A program made the translations under genes and the position numbers. 64,000 nt of DNA. It comes from Ferrimicrobium sp. GTDB lineage: Bacteria; Actinomycetota; Acidimicrobiia; Acidimicrobiales; Acidimicrobiaceae. This document shows, piece by piece, positions 1-9,398 of the stretch (within the stretch, counting starts at the first letter, position 1; every line of letters begins with the position of its first letter). The notes under the pieces are model-generated. The model saw only the letters and a list, made by a program, of their open reading frames with translations. It had not been told where the DNA came from and did no database searches. Location: NCBI RefSeq assembly GCF_027364955.1, contig NZ_DAHXOI010000002.1, positions 1 through 64,000 of the forward strand, given 5' to 3'.

Positions 1-76
1 ACTTGCCGGCTTTAAATCTATTCCAGGCCGCTCTGTACTTGATCCCATTCTTAGCGGCGTATTCCGAAAGTTTCAT
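1..76 (-). mobile_element. IS607-family serine recombinase (TnpA), N-terminus only
   Basis: An ATG at 76-74 on the minus strand opens a frame of 25 codons that runs off the left edge. The product begins MKLSEYAAKNGIKYRAAW and continues with an RFKAGK segment. This is the characteristic MerR-like DNA-binding start of IS607-family serine recombinases, which move the element without a DDE transposase and are usually followed by tnpB. The flanking 77-160 bp is AT-rich compared with the rest of the window and holds an imperfect ATACT/AGTAT inverted repeat, as expected near an element end. No clear Shine-Dalgarno site is visible. The catalytic domain and tnpB lie outside the window, so it cannot be said whether the element is intact. 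It lies downstream of recG in the same orientation. Confidence 0.75.
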
Positions 77-228
77 ACTATCAGTATAGTACGGTTCGCC
101 ATAAACATTCCACAAATCGCCACATAATTATACTACTAGTTCAAACACACCTCGCCAGACCCAAACGCTCTGGCCGAAGTGACACGATATCTAGGGGTAC
201 ATTCGGATGCTCAAAGACGGTGGGCCAT

Positions 229-2409
229 CTAGCTCCTGAGCAGAAAATCAGCCTCGTCCTCTCCAAAAAGCGCCTGCATCATCGCGCGCAGGCGTGGGTG
301 TCGTTCAAGTGTTCGATCCTCGGCGATGATCGCACGGGCATGCTGGCGCGCCTCGAGCACCAGCTCCCGATCCTGGCTTAGCGAGGCAACCTTCAGATCG
401 GTCCGGCCAGCCTGTCGCCCACCCAACACCGTTCCCTCTCCCCGTAACGCAAGATCGACCTCCGCAAGGGCGAAACCATCCTCGCTTGCCACCAACGCAC
501 CAATCCTTGCTCGTGCCACCTCACTATCGGCCTCCGACAAGAGACAACAGAAAGACTGCTCGGCTCCGCGTCCCACGCGGCCCCGGAGCTGGTGAAGTTG
601 GGCTATCCCAAACCGATCCGCATCCTCGATGATCATGACCGTAGCATTCGGGATATCGACGCCCACCTCGATCACCGTTGTCGCCACCAACACATCGATC
701 TCTCGACCCCGGAAGGCGGTCATCACCTCCTCCTTGGCCTTGGAGGGCATCTTGCCATGGATCAACCCCAGCCGTAGGCCCGCGAGTTCCGCCTCTTGGA
801 GGCGTTCAAATTCATCAGTTACGGCTCTGACCTGCAGCTTGGTACTCTCATCAACCACTGGGCACACAACGTACCCCTGGTGACCGAGATCCACCTGTTG
901 TCGTAGGAGTGCGAAGGTCTCAGCCACCTCAAGCGGCGATCGCGCCCACCGTGTCTCGATCGGACGGCGCCCCGGAGGCAGCCCTTCGATGATGGAGACA
1001 TCCAAGTCACCGTAGACGGTCATGGCGGCGGTACGAGGAATTGGTGTCGCCGTCATCACCAAGGTGTCGGGTGAGCTACCCTGTTGAGCGGTTACCCGAT
1101 CAGTCAATGCTGAACGCTGCTCGACGCCGAAACGATGTTGTTCATCAACAACCACAAGCCCCAACGAAGCGAACTGGAGCTCATCGTTGAAAAGAGCATG
1201 CGTGCCGATCACGATATCAAGACTGCCATCACGAAGTTGACCAAGAAGTTTGCGGCGACGAGCAGCTGGCGTGGATCCGGTCAACAAGTCAATCGAGACT
1301 GGCCGAGGGATCCCCGCAAAGAGGCGACCGGTCGAGGCATCAGGAGTCTTGGTCTCGGCGATCAGCGACGTGATCGACCGGTAGTGTTGCTCAGCGAGTA
1401 CCTCAGTCGGTGCAACGAGCACCGACTGGTGGCCACTCTGGACCGCAAAGAGCATCGCCACCACCGAGACCAGCGTCTTTCCTGACCCCACATCTCCCTG
1501 CAACAGGCGATGCATCGCCCGATCAGAGCTCATGTCCTTGGCAATCTCCCCAATGGCGCTCAACTGGCCCACGGTGAGCTCGTAGGGAAGACCGGCGAGG
1601 AACTCCTCGACGAGACGAGCCTCGCCCGGCACCAATGGATGCGCATCATGCACTGTCGCAACCGCAGCCGCTTCACGCTCCGCACGCATCTGCGCTAACT
1701 TGAGCTGCAGCAGAAAGAGTTCGTCAAAAGCCACGCGTCGGCGTGCTGCTTGTCGGGCAGCCTCGTTGGCGGGAAAGTGCAGCTGCCAAAAGGCTTGATA
1801 GACGTCATACATACCGAGATAGCCACGCAACGAAGGGGGGAGCACATCCACAAACTCTGAATAGGTCGAGAATACCTGTGCTATGGCGCGGGCGATATCG
1901 GCCGAGGTCAGGCCGGAGGCCTCTCGGAGCGAATACAGCCCAACAATCGCACCGGTCTTATCCCCGATCGGATCAACCAGCGGGTTTGTCATCTGTCGAC
2001 GACGCCGAAACAGCTCAACTCGCCCGAATACCGCGACCTCACCGTCGATCGATGCAAGCTGCTTCGCCCGGTAGGGTTGGCCAAAGAAGGTGAGGGTGAC
2101 TTTGCCCGACGTATCCACCAACTGCGCCTCCACCAGCACACGACCACCTCGTGTAGGAATCCGACGGGCGTCCATAATGCGCCCGACTAGAAGCACCTGT
2201 TCACCAGGGACTGCCTCACCAATCGCGACCTGGCGCGAACGATCGATATACCGACGCGGAAAGTAGGTGACGAGATCGTAGACGCTCTCGACCCCAAGCG
2301 CCTCCAAGGCGCGAGCACGACTAGGGCCGATGCCCGAGAGTTCCTGCACGCTCAGCCGAGTCAACTCGTCTAGCCGAACTACCGCACTCACGAGGGACTG
2401 AACCTCCAC
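229..2409 (-). CDS. recG: ATP-dependent DNA helicase RecG
   Basis: RecG remodels stalled replication forks and branch-migrates Holliday junctions. The 726-residue length is normal. Visible parts are an N-terminal wedge/OB region (roughly 50-160), the Walker A motif GDVGSGKT near 310, the DEQH box in VVDEQHRFG, motif III VMTATPIPRT, and the C-terminal helicase motif QLRGRVGRG followed by the RecG TRG region. The assigned start is GTG without a convincing ribosome-binding site, so a somewhat later start is possible. It follows the DAK2-domain gene on the same strand, a pairing common in bacteria, but 306 bp separate them here. The rsmD-coaD genes that often follow recG are not seen; an IS607-type element occupies that side. 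Confidence 0.95.
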   Translation of the reverse strand: MEVQSLVSAVVRLDELTRLSVQELSGIGPSRARALEALGVESVYDLVTYFPRRYIDRSRQVAIGEAVPGEQVLLVGRIMDARRIPTRGGRVLVEAQLVDTSGKVTLTFFGQPYRAKQLASIDGEVAVFGRVELFRRRRQMTNPLVDPIGDKTGAIVGLYSLREASGLTSADIARAIAQVFSTYSEFVDVLPPSLRGYLGMYDVYQAFWQLHFPANEAARQAARRRVAFDELFLLQLKLAQMRAEREAAAVATVHDAHPLVPGEARLVEEFLAGLPYELTVGQLSAIGEIAKDMSSDRAMHRLLQGDVGSGKTLVSVVAMLFAVQSGHQSVLVAPTEVLAEQHYRSITSLIAETKTPDASTGRLFAGIPRPVSIDLLTGSTPAARRRKLLGQLRDGSLDIVIGTHALFNDELQFASLGLVVVDEQHRFGVEQRSALTDRVTAQQGSSPDTLVMTATPIPRTAAMTVYGDLDVSIIEGLPPGRRPIETRWARSPLEVAETFALLRQQVDLGHQGYVVCPVVDESTKLQVRAVTDEFERLQEAELAGLRLGLIHGKMPSKAKEEVMTAFRGREIDVLVATTVIEVGVDIPNATVMIIEDADRFGIAQLHQLRGRVGRGAEQSFCCLLSEADSEVARARIGALVASEDGFALAEVDLALRGEGTVLGGRQAGRTDLKVASLSQDRELVLEARQHARAIIAEDRTLERHPRLRAMMQALFGEDEADFLLRS

Positions 2410-2715
2410 TTCTGACGTTGATCACAGGCTAGTACGGGCGCCATCCCAAGAGCGGGCAACGTCGCGCAACTAGGAGGGACGACCGCACGCCACGGCCAAC
2501 CTCCACGCTTCGGTTGACACATCCGCGCCATACCACAACACGCTAGGAACTGAAGCGTACGCTAACGTCATGAGCTCCACCTTGCCTGACCCTGGATCTA
2601 TCCCGCCACGCTCTTGGCCCCGCCAGACTCTTGGCCCCGCCGTGGCCGCTACGAAACGTTGCTGCCACAGACCCGTGGCTCACGGTCGCAACGAAGGCTC
2701 AGCAATATTCCCGCG
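2410..2715. other. Intergenic gap between DAK2 gene and recG
   Basis: This 306-bp stretch has no supported gene. It holds a 17-bp-period tandem repeat (separate entry). Short frames on the plus strand lack ribosome-binding sites and family resemblance. It may carry the recG promoter, but no clear -35/-10 pair was found. Confidence 0.5.
2611..2642. repeat. Two-copy 17-bp-period tandem repeat
   Basis: CTCTTGGCCCCGCC occurs twice, 17 bp apart. It is one of many short intergenic tandem repeats in this window, each with its own unit sequence. Confidence 0.7.
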
Positions 2716-4344
2716 TCACTCGACGCCAATCAAAAACGGGTACAGAGGTTGATCGCCATGGAGTACCTCCACTGTCAGTTCGCGATAGATCTCCTCTACG
2801 CTCCTCGCGATCGTGGTTGCAAGCCCAGGGTCCACACCCTCCCCGATCAGTAAGGTGACGATCTCGGACCCTTCATGCACCAGCGACGCGATCAACGCTA
2901 ACACGACCTGCCCAAGGTCATCGGCGGCGGCGACAATTCCATCCGCACTCAGGCCGATAAAGGAGCCCACCGCGAAGGTCCCATGTTCGTACGTTCCAGC
3001 CCTCACCGCGGTCGTGACCTCTCCCCAAGAGACTCGGCGCGCAGCTTGGGTCATACGTTCGAGATTGACGGCACTCTCCGACTCAGGATCAAAGGCCATC
3101 AATGCTGCGAAACCCTCGAGCACATTCACGGTAGGGATGATCAAGACCTCTTTATCGACCAACGAAACCACTGACTGCGCAGCCGCCTGGATGTTGGAGT
3201 TGTTGGGGAGCAGCAACACCGAGTCGGAGTTCGCTGATTGCACCGAATCCAAGAGCTCCTTGATGGACGGGTTTCTGCCCTGCCCACCCATCACCACCGA
3301 CTGGACACCGAACGACTTAAAGAGTCTCGCTACGCCAGCACCGGCCGCCACCGCAACCACGGCCGTGCGTTGGTCCAGCTGCGTAGCGGCCGGTGACGCA
3401 AGCCCCTCGCGCACCCACGTGAGTTCATCAACTTGATGGACGAGGTCGGTGACGCCGATGTCGGAGACCTTACCCGCCTGGATGCCTGCCTCGATCGCAG
3501 GACCGATCTCGTTGGTGTGCACGTGACACCGGTACACGCCCTCGGCACCGACCACCACGATTGAGTCACCGATCCCTGACCAAACCGTCTTCATGGCCGC
3601 AACCCGCTGATCGCTGGACTCAAGCGAGAACATCACTTCAAAGCGCATCGCAGATTCTCCAGCACTGTCGAGTTCAACCGACGAGAGGTCAGGCAGAACG
3701 GGGTCGGTGAGATCACCGGCGTGTTCAAGCCAGGGATACACTCCCGCGTCGGCGACCTCGATACCGAGCGCATCGGCGAACGCCTCAAGAACCACGATCA
3801 ACCCCGCGCCGCCAGAGTCGACAACCCCAGCACGCTTGAGCACCTCCAGCTGTTCGGGGGTCTTCATCAGCGCTTCTCGCATGCGTACCAGACTCTCACT
3901 GATCGACTCAGTCGACGTCGCTGCGCCGGCAGCGATGACGCTTAAAATGGTGCCCGCCTTCGGATTCAAGACTGCATTGGTGGCAGCCTCAGAACCTTCG
4001 ACCAGTGCGGTGTGCCAGGCCTCCACCAGGGGATTATCACTCGACAACCCCCGCAGCATCGCCTGAAGAATCTGCGAGAGAATCACACCCGAGTTTCCGC
4101 GAGCGCCAAGCAGGCTCGCCTTGGCAACCACGCGATACCAGTCGGTGCCCAGCTCGCCGCCTAATTCATCGAGGGCCTTGACGCCAGCGGCCAGCGTAGC
4201 GAGCATATTCGAACCGGTATCACCGTCAGGGACTGGGAACACATTCAACCGGTCAACAGCGGCGTAGTGCCGTTGCAAACCAACACGCGCCGCGCGCAAA
4301 CCCTCTGCAACCTGATTGGAACGCCGAAACTGCCCTGACTCCAC
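2716..4344 (-). CDS. DAK2-domain kinase, FakA/YloV family
   Basis: This resembles the ATP-binding subunit of fatty-acid kinase (FakA), which phosphorylates fatty acids presented by a DegV-type FakB protein. The 542 residues begin with a DhaL/Dak2 domain: VFPVPDGDTGSN (metal/ATP-binding aspartates) near 37-48, ARGNSGVILSQ near 95-105 and DSGGAGL near 175. The middle and C-terminal FakA regions follow. The gene starts with GTG. It is divergent from rpmB, 73 bp away, and upstream of recG. The rpmB / DAK2 / recG neighbourhood is conserved in many Gram-positive bacteria, though rpmB is usually co-directional. No FakB partner is in the window, so the substrate is inferred from the family only. Confidence 0.85.
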   Translation of the reverse strand: MESGQFRRSNQVAEGLRAARVGLQRHYAAVDRLNVFPVPDGDTGSNMLATLAAGVKALDELGGELGTDWYRVVAKASLLGARGNSGVILSQILQAMLRGLSSDNPLVEAWHTALVEGSEAATNAVLNPKAGTILSVIAAGAATSTESISESLVRMREALMKTPEQLEVLKRAGVVDSGGAGLIVVLEAFADALGIEVADAGVYPWLEHAGDLTDPVLPDLSSVELDSAGESAMRFEVMFSLESSDQRVAAMKTVWSGIGDSIVVVGAEGVYRCHVHTNEIGPAIEAGIQAGKVSDIGVTDLVHQVDELTWVREGLASPAATQLDQRTAVVAVAAGAGVARLFKSFGVQSVVMGGQGRNPSIKELLDSVQSANSDSVLLLPNNSNIQAAAQSVVSLVDKEVLIIPTVNVLEGFAALMAFDPESESAVNLERMTQAARRVSWGEVTTAVRAGTYEHGTFAVGSFIGLSADGIVAAADDLGQVVLALIASLVHEGSEIVTLLIGEGVDPGLATTIARSVEEIYRELTVEVLHGDQPLYPFLIGVE

Positions 4345-4417
4345 TCAGGGCATGATAGCCTAGAGGGTCGACTCTTGAGTCCAGTTGTTTAAAACCGTTT
4401 CCGAAGGGAGCCCCATC

Positions 4418-4606
4418 GTGGCAAGCGTGTGCGAAATTTGTGGCAAGAAGCCCGGCTTTGGAATGAGTCTGTCGCACTCTCACAAGCGCAACAAGCGTCG
4501 TTTCAATCCGAACATCCAGCGCATCCGTGTGCTTGAGAATGGAACCTCTCGACGAAGGAACGTCTGCACCTCCTGCATCCGGACAAACAGATTGGTAAAG
4601 CCCTAA
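4418..4606 (+). CDS. rpmB: 50S ribosomal protein L28
   Basis: L28 is a small structural protein of the large ribosomal subunit. The 62 residues begin [15 protein letters not shown] and keep the two CxxC pairs (CEIC near the start, CTSC near the end), making this the zinc-binding C+ form. The GTG start at 4418 is chosen because GAAGGGAG lies 7 bp upstream and the family start matches; an in-frame ATG at 4385 would add unrelated residues. hemH follows after only 7 bp, so the two are probably co-transcribed. Confidence 0.95.
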   Translation: MASVCEICGKKPGFGMSLSHSHKRNKRRFNPNIQRIRVLENGTSRRRNVCTSCIRTNRLVKP

Positions 4607-4613
4607 CCCGACG

Positions 4614-5606
4614 ATGGCCGAAGCCAAGCGCGCCATTCTCTGGCAATCCTTCGGATCACCCGAAGCAGCTGATGACATCTGGCCCTTTCTGGAAAACGTC
4701 ACTCGTGGACGTGGCGTACCAGAAGATCGCTTGCGTGTCGTAGCCCAACAGTACCTCGACACCGGTGGTGCAAGTCCTCTCAATGCGCTGAACCGTGAGT
4801 TAATACGACGCCTCGGCACATCGCTTAGCGAACGCGCAGTGGATCTCCCTATCTACTTTGGCAACCGTAACTGGCATCCCTACCTCGCTGATACCATCGA
4901 ACAGATGGCGCACGACGGTGTCAATGAAGCGCTCATCATTCCAACCTCGGCCTACAGCTCGTACTCAGGCTGCCGCCAGTATCGCGAAGATCTCGAGGGG
5001 TGTGAGATTCAATTTCAAACCCACACCATCAAACCTTTCTCTCAACACCCGCTCTTCCTTGCTGGCGAGATCTCAATCCTCGCTGACTACCTAGCCACTC
5101 ACCCGCTGGCCGAGCCTGGAGTGACTAAGATCTTTGCGACCGCCCACTCGATTCCGACCGCAATGGCACAGACATGCGAGTACCAACAGCAGCTGATCAA
5201 CGTCTGTCACCATCTCGAATCTCTGCTCCCAGACGAGATCACCATCGAACTCGCCTACCAGAGTAGGTCCGGCAACCCTCGGACTCCCTGGCTGGTCCCC
5301 GATATCGGAGATGCCATCGATGATGCCTACACCAACAACCCAAACCTTCGCCAGATCATCGTTGTCCCCATTGGATTCATCAGCGATCACCAAGAGGTGC
5401 TCTATGACCTCGACATCCTTGCTCGCGATGGGGCAACTCGCTATGGCCTCAGCTTTGATCGGCTACCAACCGTTGGCACCACGCCAGCATTCATCGAGAT
5501 GGTGACCCAGCTGGTGATGGCTTGGCTCAACGGAGATGACCCAAATGACAAGATCCCCGGCGCCGAACTCCTATGCCACCAAACCTGCTGCCTCTCCGGA
5601 GCCTAA
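4614..5606 (+). CDS. hemH: Ferrochelatase (coproporphyrin III type expected)
   Basis: It inserts ferrous iron into a porphyrin in the last steps of heme synthesis. In Actinobacteria this enzyme normally acts on coproporphyrin III (CpfC). The 330 residues carry the catalytic His in ATAHSIP and the glutamate in SDHQEVLYDLD. Cys in YSGCRQYRED plus three cysteines in the C-terminal tail LCHQTCC fit the actinobacterial [2Fe-2S] cluster pattern of one internal and three terminal cysteines; that assignment is inference. It sits 7 bp after rpmB and converges with pckG. No other heme genes are present, so coproporphyrin versus protoporphyrin use cannot be decided here. Confidence 0.9.
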   Translation: MAEAKRAILWQSFGSPEAADDIWPFLENVTRGRGVPEDRLRVVAQQYLDTGGASPLNALNRELIRRLGTSLSERAVDLPIYFGNRNWHPYLADTIEQMAHDGVNEALIIPTSAYSSYSGCRQYREDLEGCEIQFQTHTIKPFSQHPLFLAGEISILADYLATHPLAEPGVTKIFATAHSIPTAMAQTCEYQQQLINVCHHLESLLPDEITIELAYQSRSGNPRTPWLVPDIGDAIDDAYTNNPNLRQIIVVPIGFISDHQEVLYDLDILARDGATRYGLSFDRLPTVGTTPAFIEMVTQLVMAWLNGDDPNDKIPGAELLCHQTCCLSGA

Positions 5607-5947
5607 CTGATCGAGTTCCGCGGCGCAGTGCCCACCGGTCTACCAGCTGAACTTGTCTAAGCGCGAGGGTAGCGACTGGGCGCAGCACCTCCAAATGCCA
5701 TACGGTCAAGACTCCTCCCGATTGGCAACATCGGTTCGCCCTCACCATCATCGTTCTCTGGTCAACGATGCGGTGCACCTATCGGACACAAGCGGCCTGT
5801 TGCACGGACCAGAACGGCCTATACCAACTTTTTTGTCGCCATCACTTGGCACCGGCACTTGGCCATCGGCACTTGGCCACCGGCACCTGCCATCAGCACC
5901 CTCACGAACGCTTGCCTCTATCGTCGCTCCAGCTGATACGCGCCGGC
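5607..5947. other. Intergenic region between convergent hemH and pckG
   Basis: These 341 bp separate two convergent genes. They hold the 14-bp tandem repeat at 5843-5896 and no gene that could be supported. No classical terminator hairpin with a T-run was recognised. Confidence 0.5.
5843..5896. repeat. 14-bp tandem repeat, about 3-4 copies
   Basis: Units of the form CACTTGGCCACCGG follow one another (first copy 13 bp, next two 14 bp, then a decayed copy). The array lies between two convergent stop codons. Confidence 0.75.
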
Positions 5948-7729
5948 CTACCCCTTCGACCGAGCTTTGACGGCTTGATCGAACTCCTCCAGTTGGATGG
6001 CGAGTTCTTTAGGCAAGTGATCCCCAAAGCGGGCGTAGTGCTCCTGGATCAGCTCTACCTCTGTCACCAGTTCTTTCGTGTTCATCGCAAAAAGCTGATC
6101 GTAGCCTTCTGGTCCGAGCTCCAACCCTTCGACATTGAGGTCTCCCTCCGAAGGGATCGTGCCCAACGGGGTATCGACACCCGCAACTCGCCCCTCGAGA
6201 CGATCGATGATCCAGGCCAGAACACGAACATTGTCTCCATAGCCCGGCCAGACAAAGCCCCCATCAGCATCGCGACGGAACCAGTTCACGAGATAGATCG
6301 TTGGCAACGCTTGCGCATCCGTCTCGGCCATGCTGAGCCAATGCGCAAAATAGTCACCCATGTGATAACCACAGAACGGCAACATGGCAAATGGATCGCG
6401 CCGCACCCTACCGATGGCACCTTCAGCTGCCGCCGTCGTCTCGGAGGCCATAATCGAACCCAAGAACACCCCATGTTCCCAGGTACGCGCCTCGGTCACG
6501 AGTGGGACCAAGCTGGAGCGCCGTCCTCCAAAGAGCATCGCCGATATCGGCACCCCATCACGCTCACTCGCGAGGTTGGGTGCTTCGTGGATGGAGACCG
6601 TGAAACGCGCGTTCGGATGGGCTGCGGGACCCTCGCCGGTATAGGGCTTGCCCTGCCAATCGATCAGCCCCTCAGGAGGCTCCTTGGTCATTCCTTCCCA
6701 CCAGACATCACCATCTGCGGTGAGAGCGCAGTTGGTGAAGATGGTATTCTTTGCCACCGTCTCCATTGCGACCGGATTGGTCTTGGTCGACGTGCCCGGA
6801 GCAACGCCAAAGAACCCCATCTCAGGGTTGATCGCCCAAAGTCGTCCATCCTCACCCCGTCGCAACCAAGCGATATCGTCGCCCACCGTCTCGGCTCGCC
6901 ACCCAGGTCGAGTCGGCACCAGCATCGCGAGATTGGTCTTCCCGCACGCACTAGGAAAGGCTCCGGTCACATAATAGACCTCATTCCTTGGCGAGGTCAG
7001 CTTAAGAATCAGCATGTGTTCGGCCAGCCACCCCTCATCACGCGCCGCCACAGAGGCGATCCGCAGCGCAAGACACTTTTTCCCGAGCAGAGCGTTGCCG
7101 CCATAGCCCGAGCCATACGACCAAATCTCTCGGGTCTCGGGGAAATGGGCAATGTAGGTGTCCTCGGGGTTGCACGGCCAGGCAACATCGCTGCGTCCAA
7201 CCAGTGGATAACCAACCGAGTGCACCGCAGGGACAAATGTGCCGGCGGCATCGATCGCAGCCAAGACCCGATCATCAACGGTGGCCATCGTCATCATTGA
7301 AAGGGCAACATAGGCAGAATCGGTAATCTCAATCCCATAGAGCGTGAAGGGTGAGCCTACCTCACCCATGGAGAATGGGATGATATACATCGTTCGCCCT
7401 CGCATCGCTCCCGCGTAGAGGGTGCGCATCATCTCTTTCATCTCGGCCGGCGCACGCCAGTTGTTGGTCGGACCAGCGTCCTCTTCGCGTTCTGCGCAGA
7501 TGAGGGTTCGGCTCTCAAGACGAGCCACATCCCGGGGATCTGAACGAGCCAGATAACTCCCAGGTCGCAGCCGCGGGTTAAGCGGCTCAATGGTGCCAAG
7601 CTCTACCAGTGTGGAGACGAGCATCTCTTTCGTCTCGGGATCTGCGTTCAACACTAGGCTGCGTTCGGGTTGCATCAATGCGATCCAATCATCGAGCCAG
7701 TTCACTACCTTTGGATTCGTAAACTCCAT
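5948..7729 (-). CDS. pckG: Phosphoenolpyruvate carboxykinase (GTP)
   Basis: It interconverts oxaloacetate + GTP with phosphoenolpyruvate + CO2 + GDP, the entry to gluconeogenesis and an anaplerotic valve. At 593 residues it is typical of the GTP-dependent family, which actinobacteria use in place of the ATP form. The GTP-family active-site loop FPSACGKTNLAML lies near 290, and SMGEVGSP and NWFRRDADG segments are also present. The ATG start at 7729 is preceded by a GGGAGGAGTGAGGA-rich stretch. The gene stands alone, converging with hemH and divergent from thiL. Confidence 0.97.
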   Translation of the reverse strand: MEFTNPKVVNWLDDWIALMQPERSLVLNADPETKEMLVSTLVELGTIEPLNPRLRPGSYLARSDPRDVARLESRTLICAEREEDAGPTNNWRAPAEMKEMMRTLYAGAMRGRTMYIIPFSMGEVGSPFTLYGIEITDSAYVALSMMTMATVDDRVLAAIDAAGTFVPAVHSVGYPLVGRSDVAWPCNPEDTYIAHFPETREIWSYGSGYGGNALLGKKCLALRIASVAARDEGWLAEHMLILKLTSPRNEVYYVTGAFPSACGKTNLAMLVPTRPGWRAETVGDDIAWLRRGEDGRLWAINPEMGFFGVAPGTSTKTNPVAMETVAKNTIFTNCALTADGDVWWEGMTKEPPEGLIDWQGKPYTGEGPAAHPNARFTVSIHEAPNLASERDGVPISAMLFGGRRSSLVPLVTEARTWEHGVFLGSIMASETTAAAEGAIGRVRRDPFAMLPFCGYHMGDYFAHWLSMAETDAQALPTIYLVNWFRRDADGGFVWPGYGDNVRVLAWIIDRLEGRVAGVDTPLGTIPSEGDLNVEGLELGPEGYDQLFAMNTKELVTEVELIQEHYARFGDHLPKELAIQLEEFDQAVKARSKG

Positions 7730-7882
7730 CAGTTCCTCACTCCTCCCTCGCTATACCTGACCGAGTCATCCAGACGGGCAAGGCAAACGATGCACCAACT
7801 TTATAGCGTGCTCAACACAGTAGATTGATTATGCCAAACTTATTGCGGCCAGAACAAGTTTTCAATCAATGATCGGAGTACG

Positions 7883-8788
7883 GTGACGGGTCAAGAGTGG
7901 GATGAACTCGCTCTCATCGAGGGTATTACCCAACGAGCCAAGTGGGATCCGACCCAGGAAGTTCTCGGTGATGATGCGGCCGTTATGCCAGCTCAAGGCA
8001 CCTCGCTCGCCCTCTGTGCCGATGCATTGGTCCAAGGAATCCACTTCGATCTCGCCTATTGGACTCCGGCCCAGATTGGGGCCAAAGCGGTGACAGTCAA
8101 TATCTCTGATCTTGCGGCGATGGCTGCTGCGCCACTCTGGATCCTCTCAACGATCGCTGCACCCAAAAACTTCGATGTCGAGGCACTCCTCCTCGGGATC
8201 GAGAGTCGGGCACAAAGCTACGGTGCCAAACTCATCGGAGGCGACCTCACAAGATCCGACTACGTGGTGGTCTCAGTCACCGCCATCGGGTCCCAACTCT
8301 TACCACCGCTGCGCCGTGGAGGCGCGCAACCAGGGGACACGATTTTTGTCACTAGACCCCTTGGCCTGGCATCGGTCGCCCTCTCACGCCTCTCACAAGC
8401 TGGCCAAGTCGATGATCGCACCCGGAGTGCACTCCTAGATCCTAGTGCACGCGTGGAGGAGGGCTTTGCCGCTGCTCGAGCTGGAGCAAACGCCGCCATC
8501 GACATCTCGGATGGATTGGCCCTCGATCTTCACCGACTTGCCAACGCCTCCGGTGTTGGCTTCCACTTGCACACGGTGCCAATCGCCCCAGGCGCGGGTA
8601 TCGCCGATGCTCTTGGCGGAGGTGAGGACTTTGAGTTGCTCTTTACGGCTCCTGATCCACATCTCGTCTATGGCGAGTATGCCAAGGCACGCCTCGCACA
8701 GCCATTTGCTATTGGCACCATCGTCTCTAGTCCCACGGACCGTACGCTCAACAATGCCCCATTGGATCCAATGGGCTATCGACACTGA
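7883..8788 (+). CDS. thiL: Thiamine-monophosphate kinase
   Basis: It phosphorylates thiamine monophosphate to thiamine diphosphate, the last step of cofactor synthesis. The 301 residues show the PurM/ThiL-like ATP-binding pattern: GDDAAV near 29, SDLAAMAA near 74, GGDLTRSD near 117, DISDGLALDLHRLAN near 210 and GGGEDFELLFT near 250. The GTG start at 7883 has GGAG 4 bp upstream, slightly closer than usual. No other thi gene is nearby. It is transcribed away from pckG, so the 153-bp gap must carry both promoters. Confidence 0.93.
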   Translation: MTGQEWDELALIEGITQRAKWDPTQEVLGDDAAVMPAQGTSLALCADALVQGIHFDLAYWTPAQIGAKAVTVNISDLAAMAAAPLWILSTIAAPKNFDVEALLLGIESRAQSYGAKLIGGDLTRSDYVVVSVTAIGSQLLPPLRRGGAQPGDTIFVTRPLGLASVALSRLSQAGQVDDRTRSALLDPSARVEEGFAAARAGANAAIDISDGLALDLHRLANASGVGFHLHTVPIAPGAGIADALGGGEDFELLFTAPDPHLVYGEYAKARLAQPFAIGTIVSSPTDRTLNNAPLDPMGYRH

Positions 8789-8895
8789 GTGGATGCAACG
8801 CATCCGTACTATCCGGCTCCGCCGGCAATGCAACCGACACGCTAGGCTAGATGTCGCTACACTGGAGAGATCCTACACGCATGAGGAGGAAGACA

Positions 8896-9195
8896 ATGGG
8901 ACTATTCGACAAGGTCAAGGAGCAAGCACAAACGCTTAGCCAAACCGCGACCGATGCTGCCCAAAAAGGTCAGGTGAAGCTCGATCAGCTCCAAGTGAAA
9001 CGTCAACTCGATGCATTGTATCGCGAACTCGGTACCATCACTTACCGTGGTGTGAACGAAGAGATCACCCCAGAAGTGCAGAAATCCGAGACCGAGCGTC
9101 TTGTCACTGCTATTCATGCGCAGGAGGACCAGATCAAGCCGGCCGCTGATAGTGGTTCGGCAGCTGGTGAAGGCCAGGCCGCACCGGAGGCCTAG
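8896..9195 (+). CDS. Small helical protein of unknown function
   Basis: This 99-residue protein begins MGLFDKVKEQAQTLSQ. It is predicted to be mostly alpha-helical in the first half (Q/K/A-rich heptads) with an Ala/Gly/Glu-rich disordered tail. Proteins with the same MGLFDK start and length are common, uncharacterised, in Actinobacteria. The ATG at 8896 is preferred over the one at 8881 because GAGGAGGA lies 5 bp upstream of it. No function can be assigned; it has no signal peptide or membrane segment. Confidence 0.75.
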   Translation: MGLFDKVKEQAQTLSQTATDAAQKGQVKLDQLQVKRQLDALYRELGTITYRGVNEEITPEVQKSETERLVTAIHAQEDQIKPAADSGSAAGEGQAAPEA

Positions 9196-9216
9196 ACCGT
9201 CCCCTCGTTCCTTGGG

Positions 9217-9248
9217 CGACCAGCACGAGGTACGACCAACACGAGATA
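9217..9248. repeat. Two-copy 16-bp tandem repeat
   Basis: CGACCAGCACGAGGTA is followed directly by CGACCAACACGAGATA (two mismatches). It lies just after the stop of the 99-residue ORF. Confidence 0.65.
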
Positions 9249-9297
9249 CAGAGTCGGCAATGGTCGCAACACCGGCAACAAAAGTCACCCCTCCGCC

Positions 9298-9327
9298 ACT
9301 TCGACACTTAGGACTTCGACACTTAGG
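9298..9327. repeat. Perfect two-copy 15-bp tandem repeat
   Basis: ACTTCGACACTTAGG occurs twice without mismatch, about 70 bp upstream of the start of the next membrane-anchored protein gene. Confidence 0.75.
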
Positions 9328-9398
9328 AGATGCGTCGTGGCGAAGGGGATAATCCTGTTGAGCGAACCGAGTTCGCCTTCGGTCCAATGAGGAGTCAT

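Noticed and set aside
5768-7300. A 510-codon open frame on the plus strand opposite pckG
   Set aside because: It is antisense to a perfectly conserved PEP carboxykinase, is rich in Arg/His/Pro, and has no recognisable domain or ribosome-binding site.
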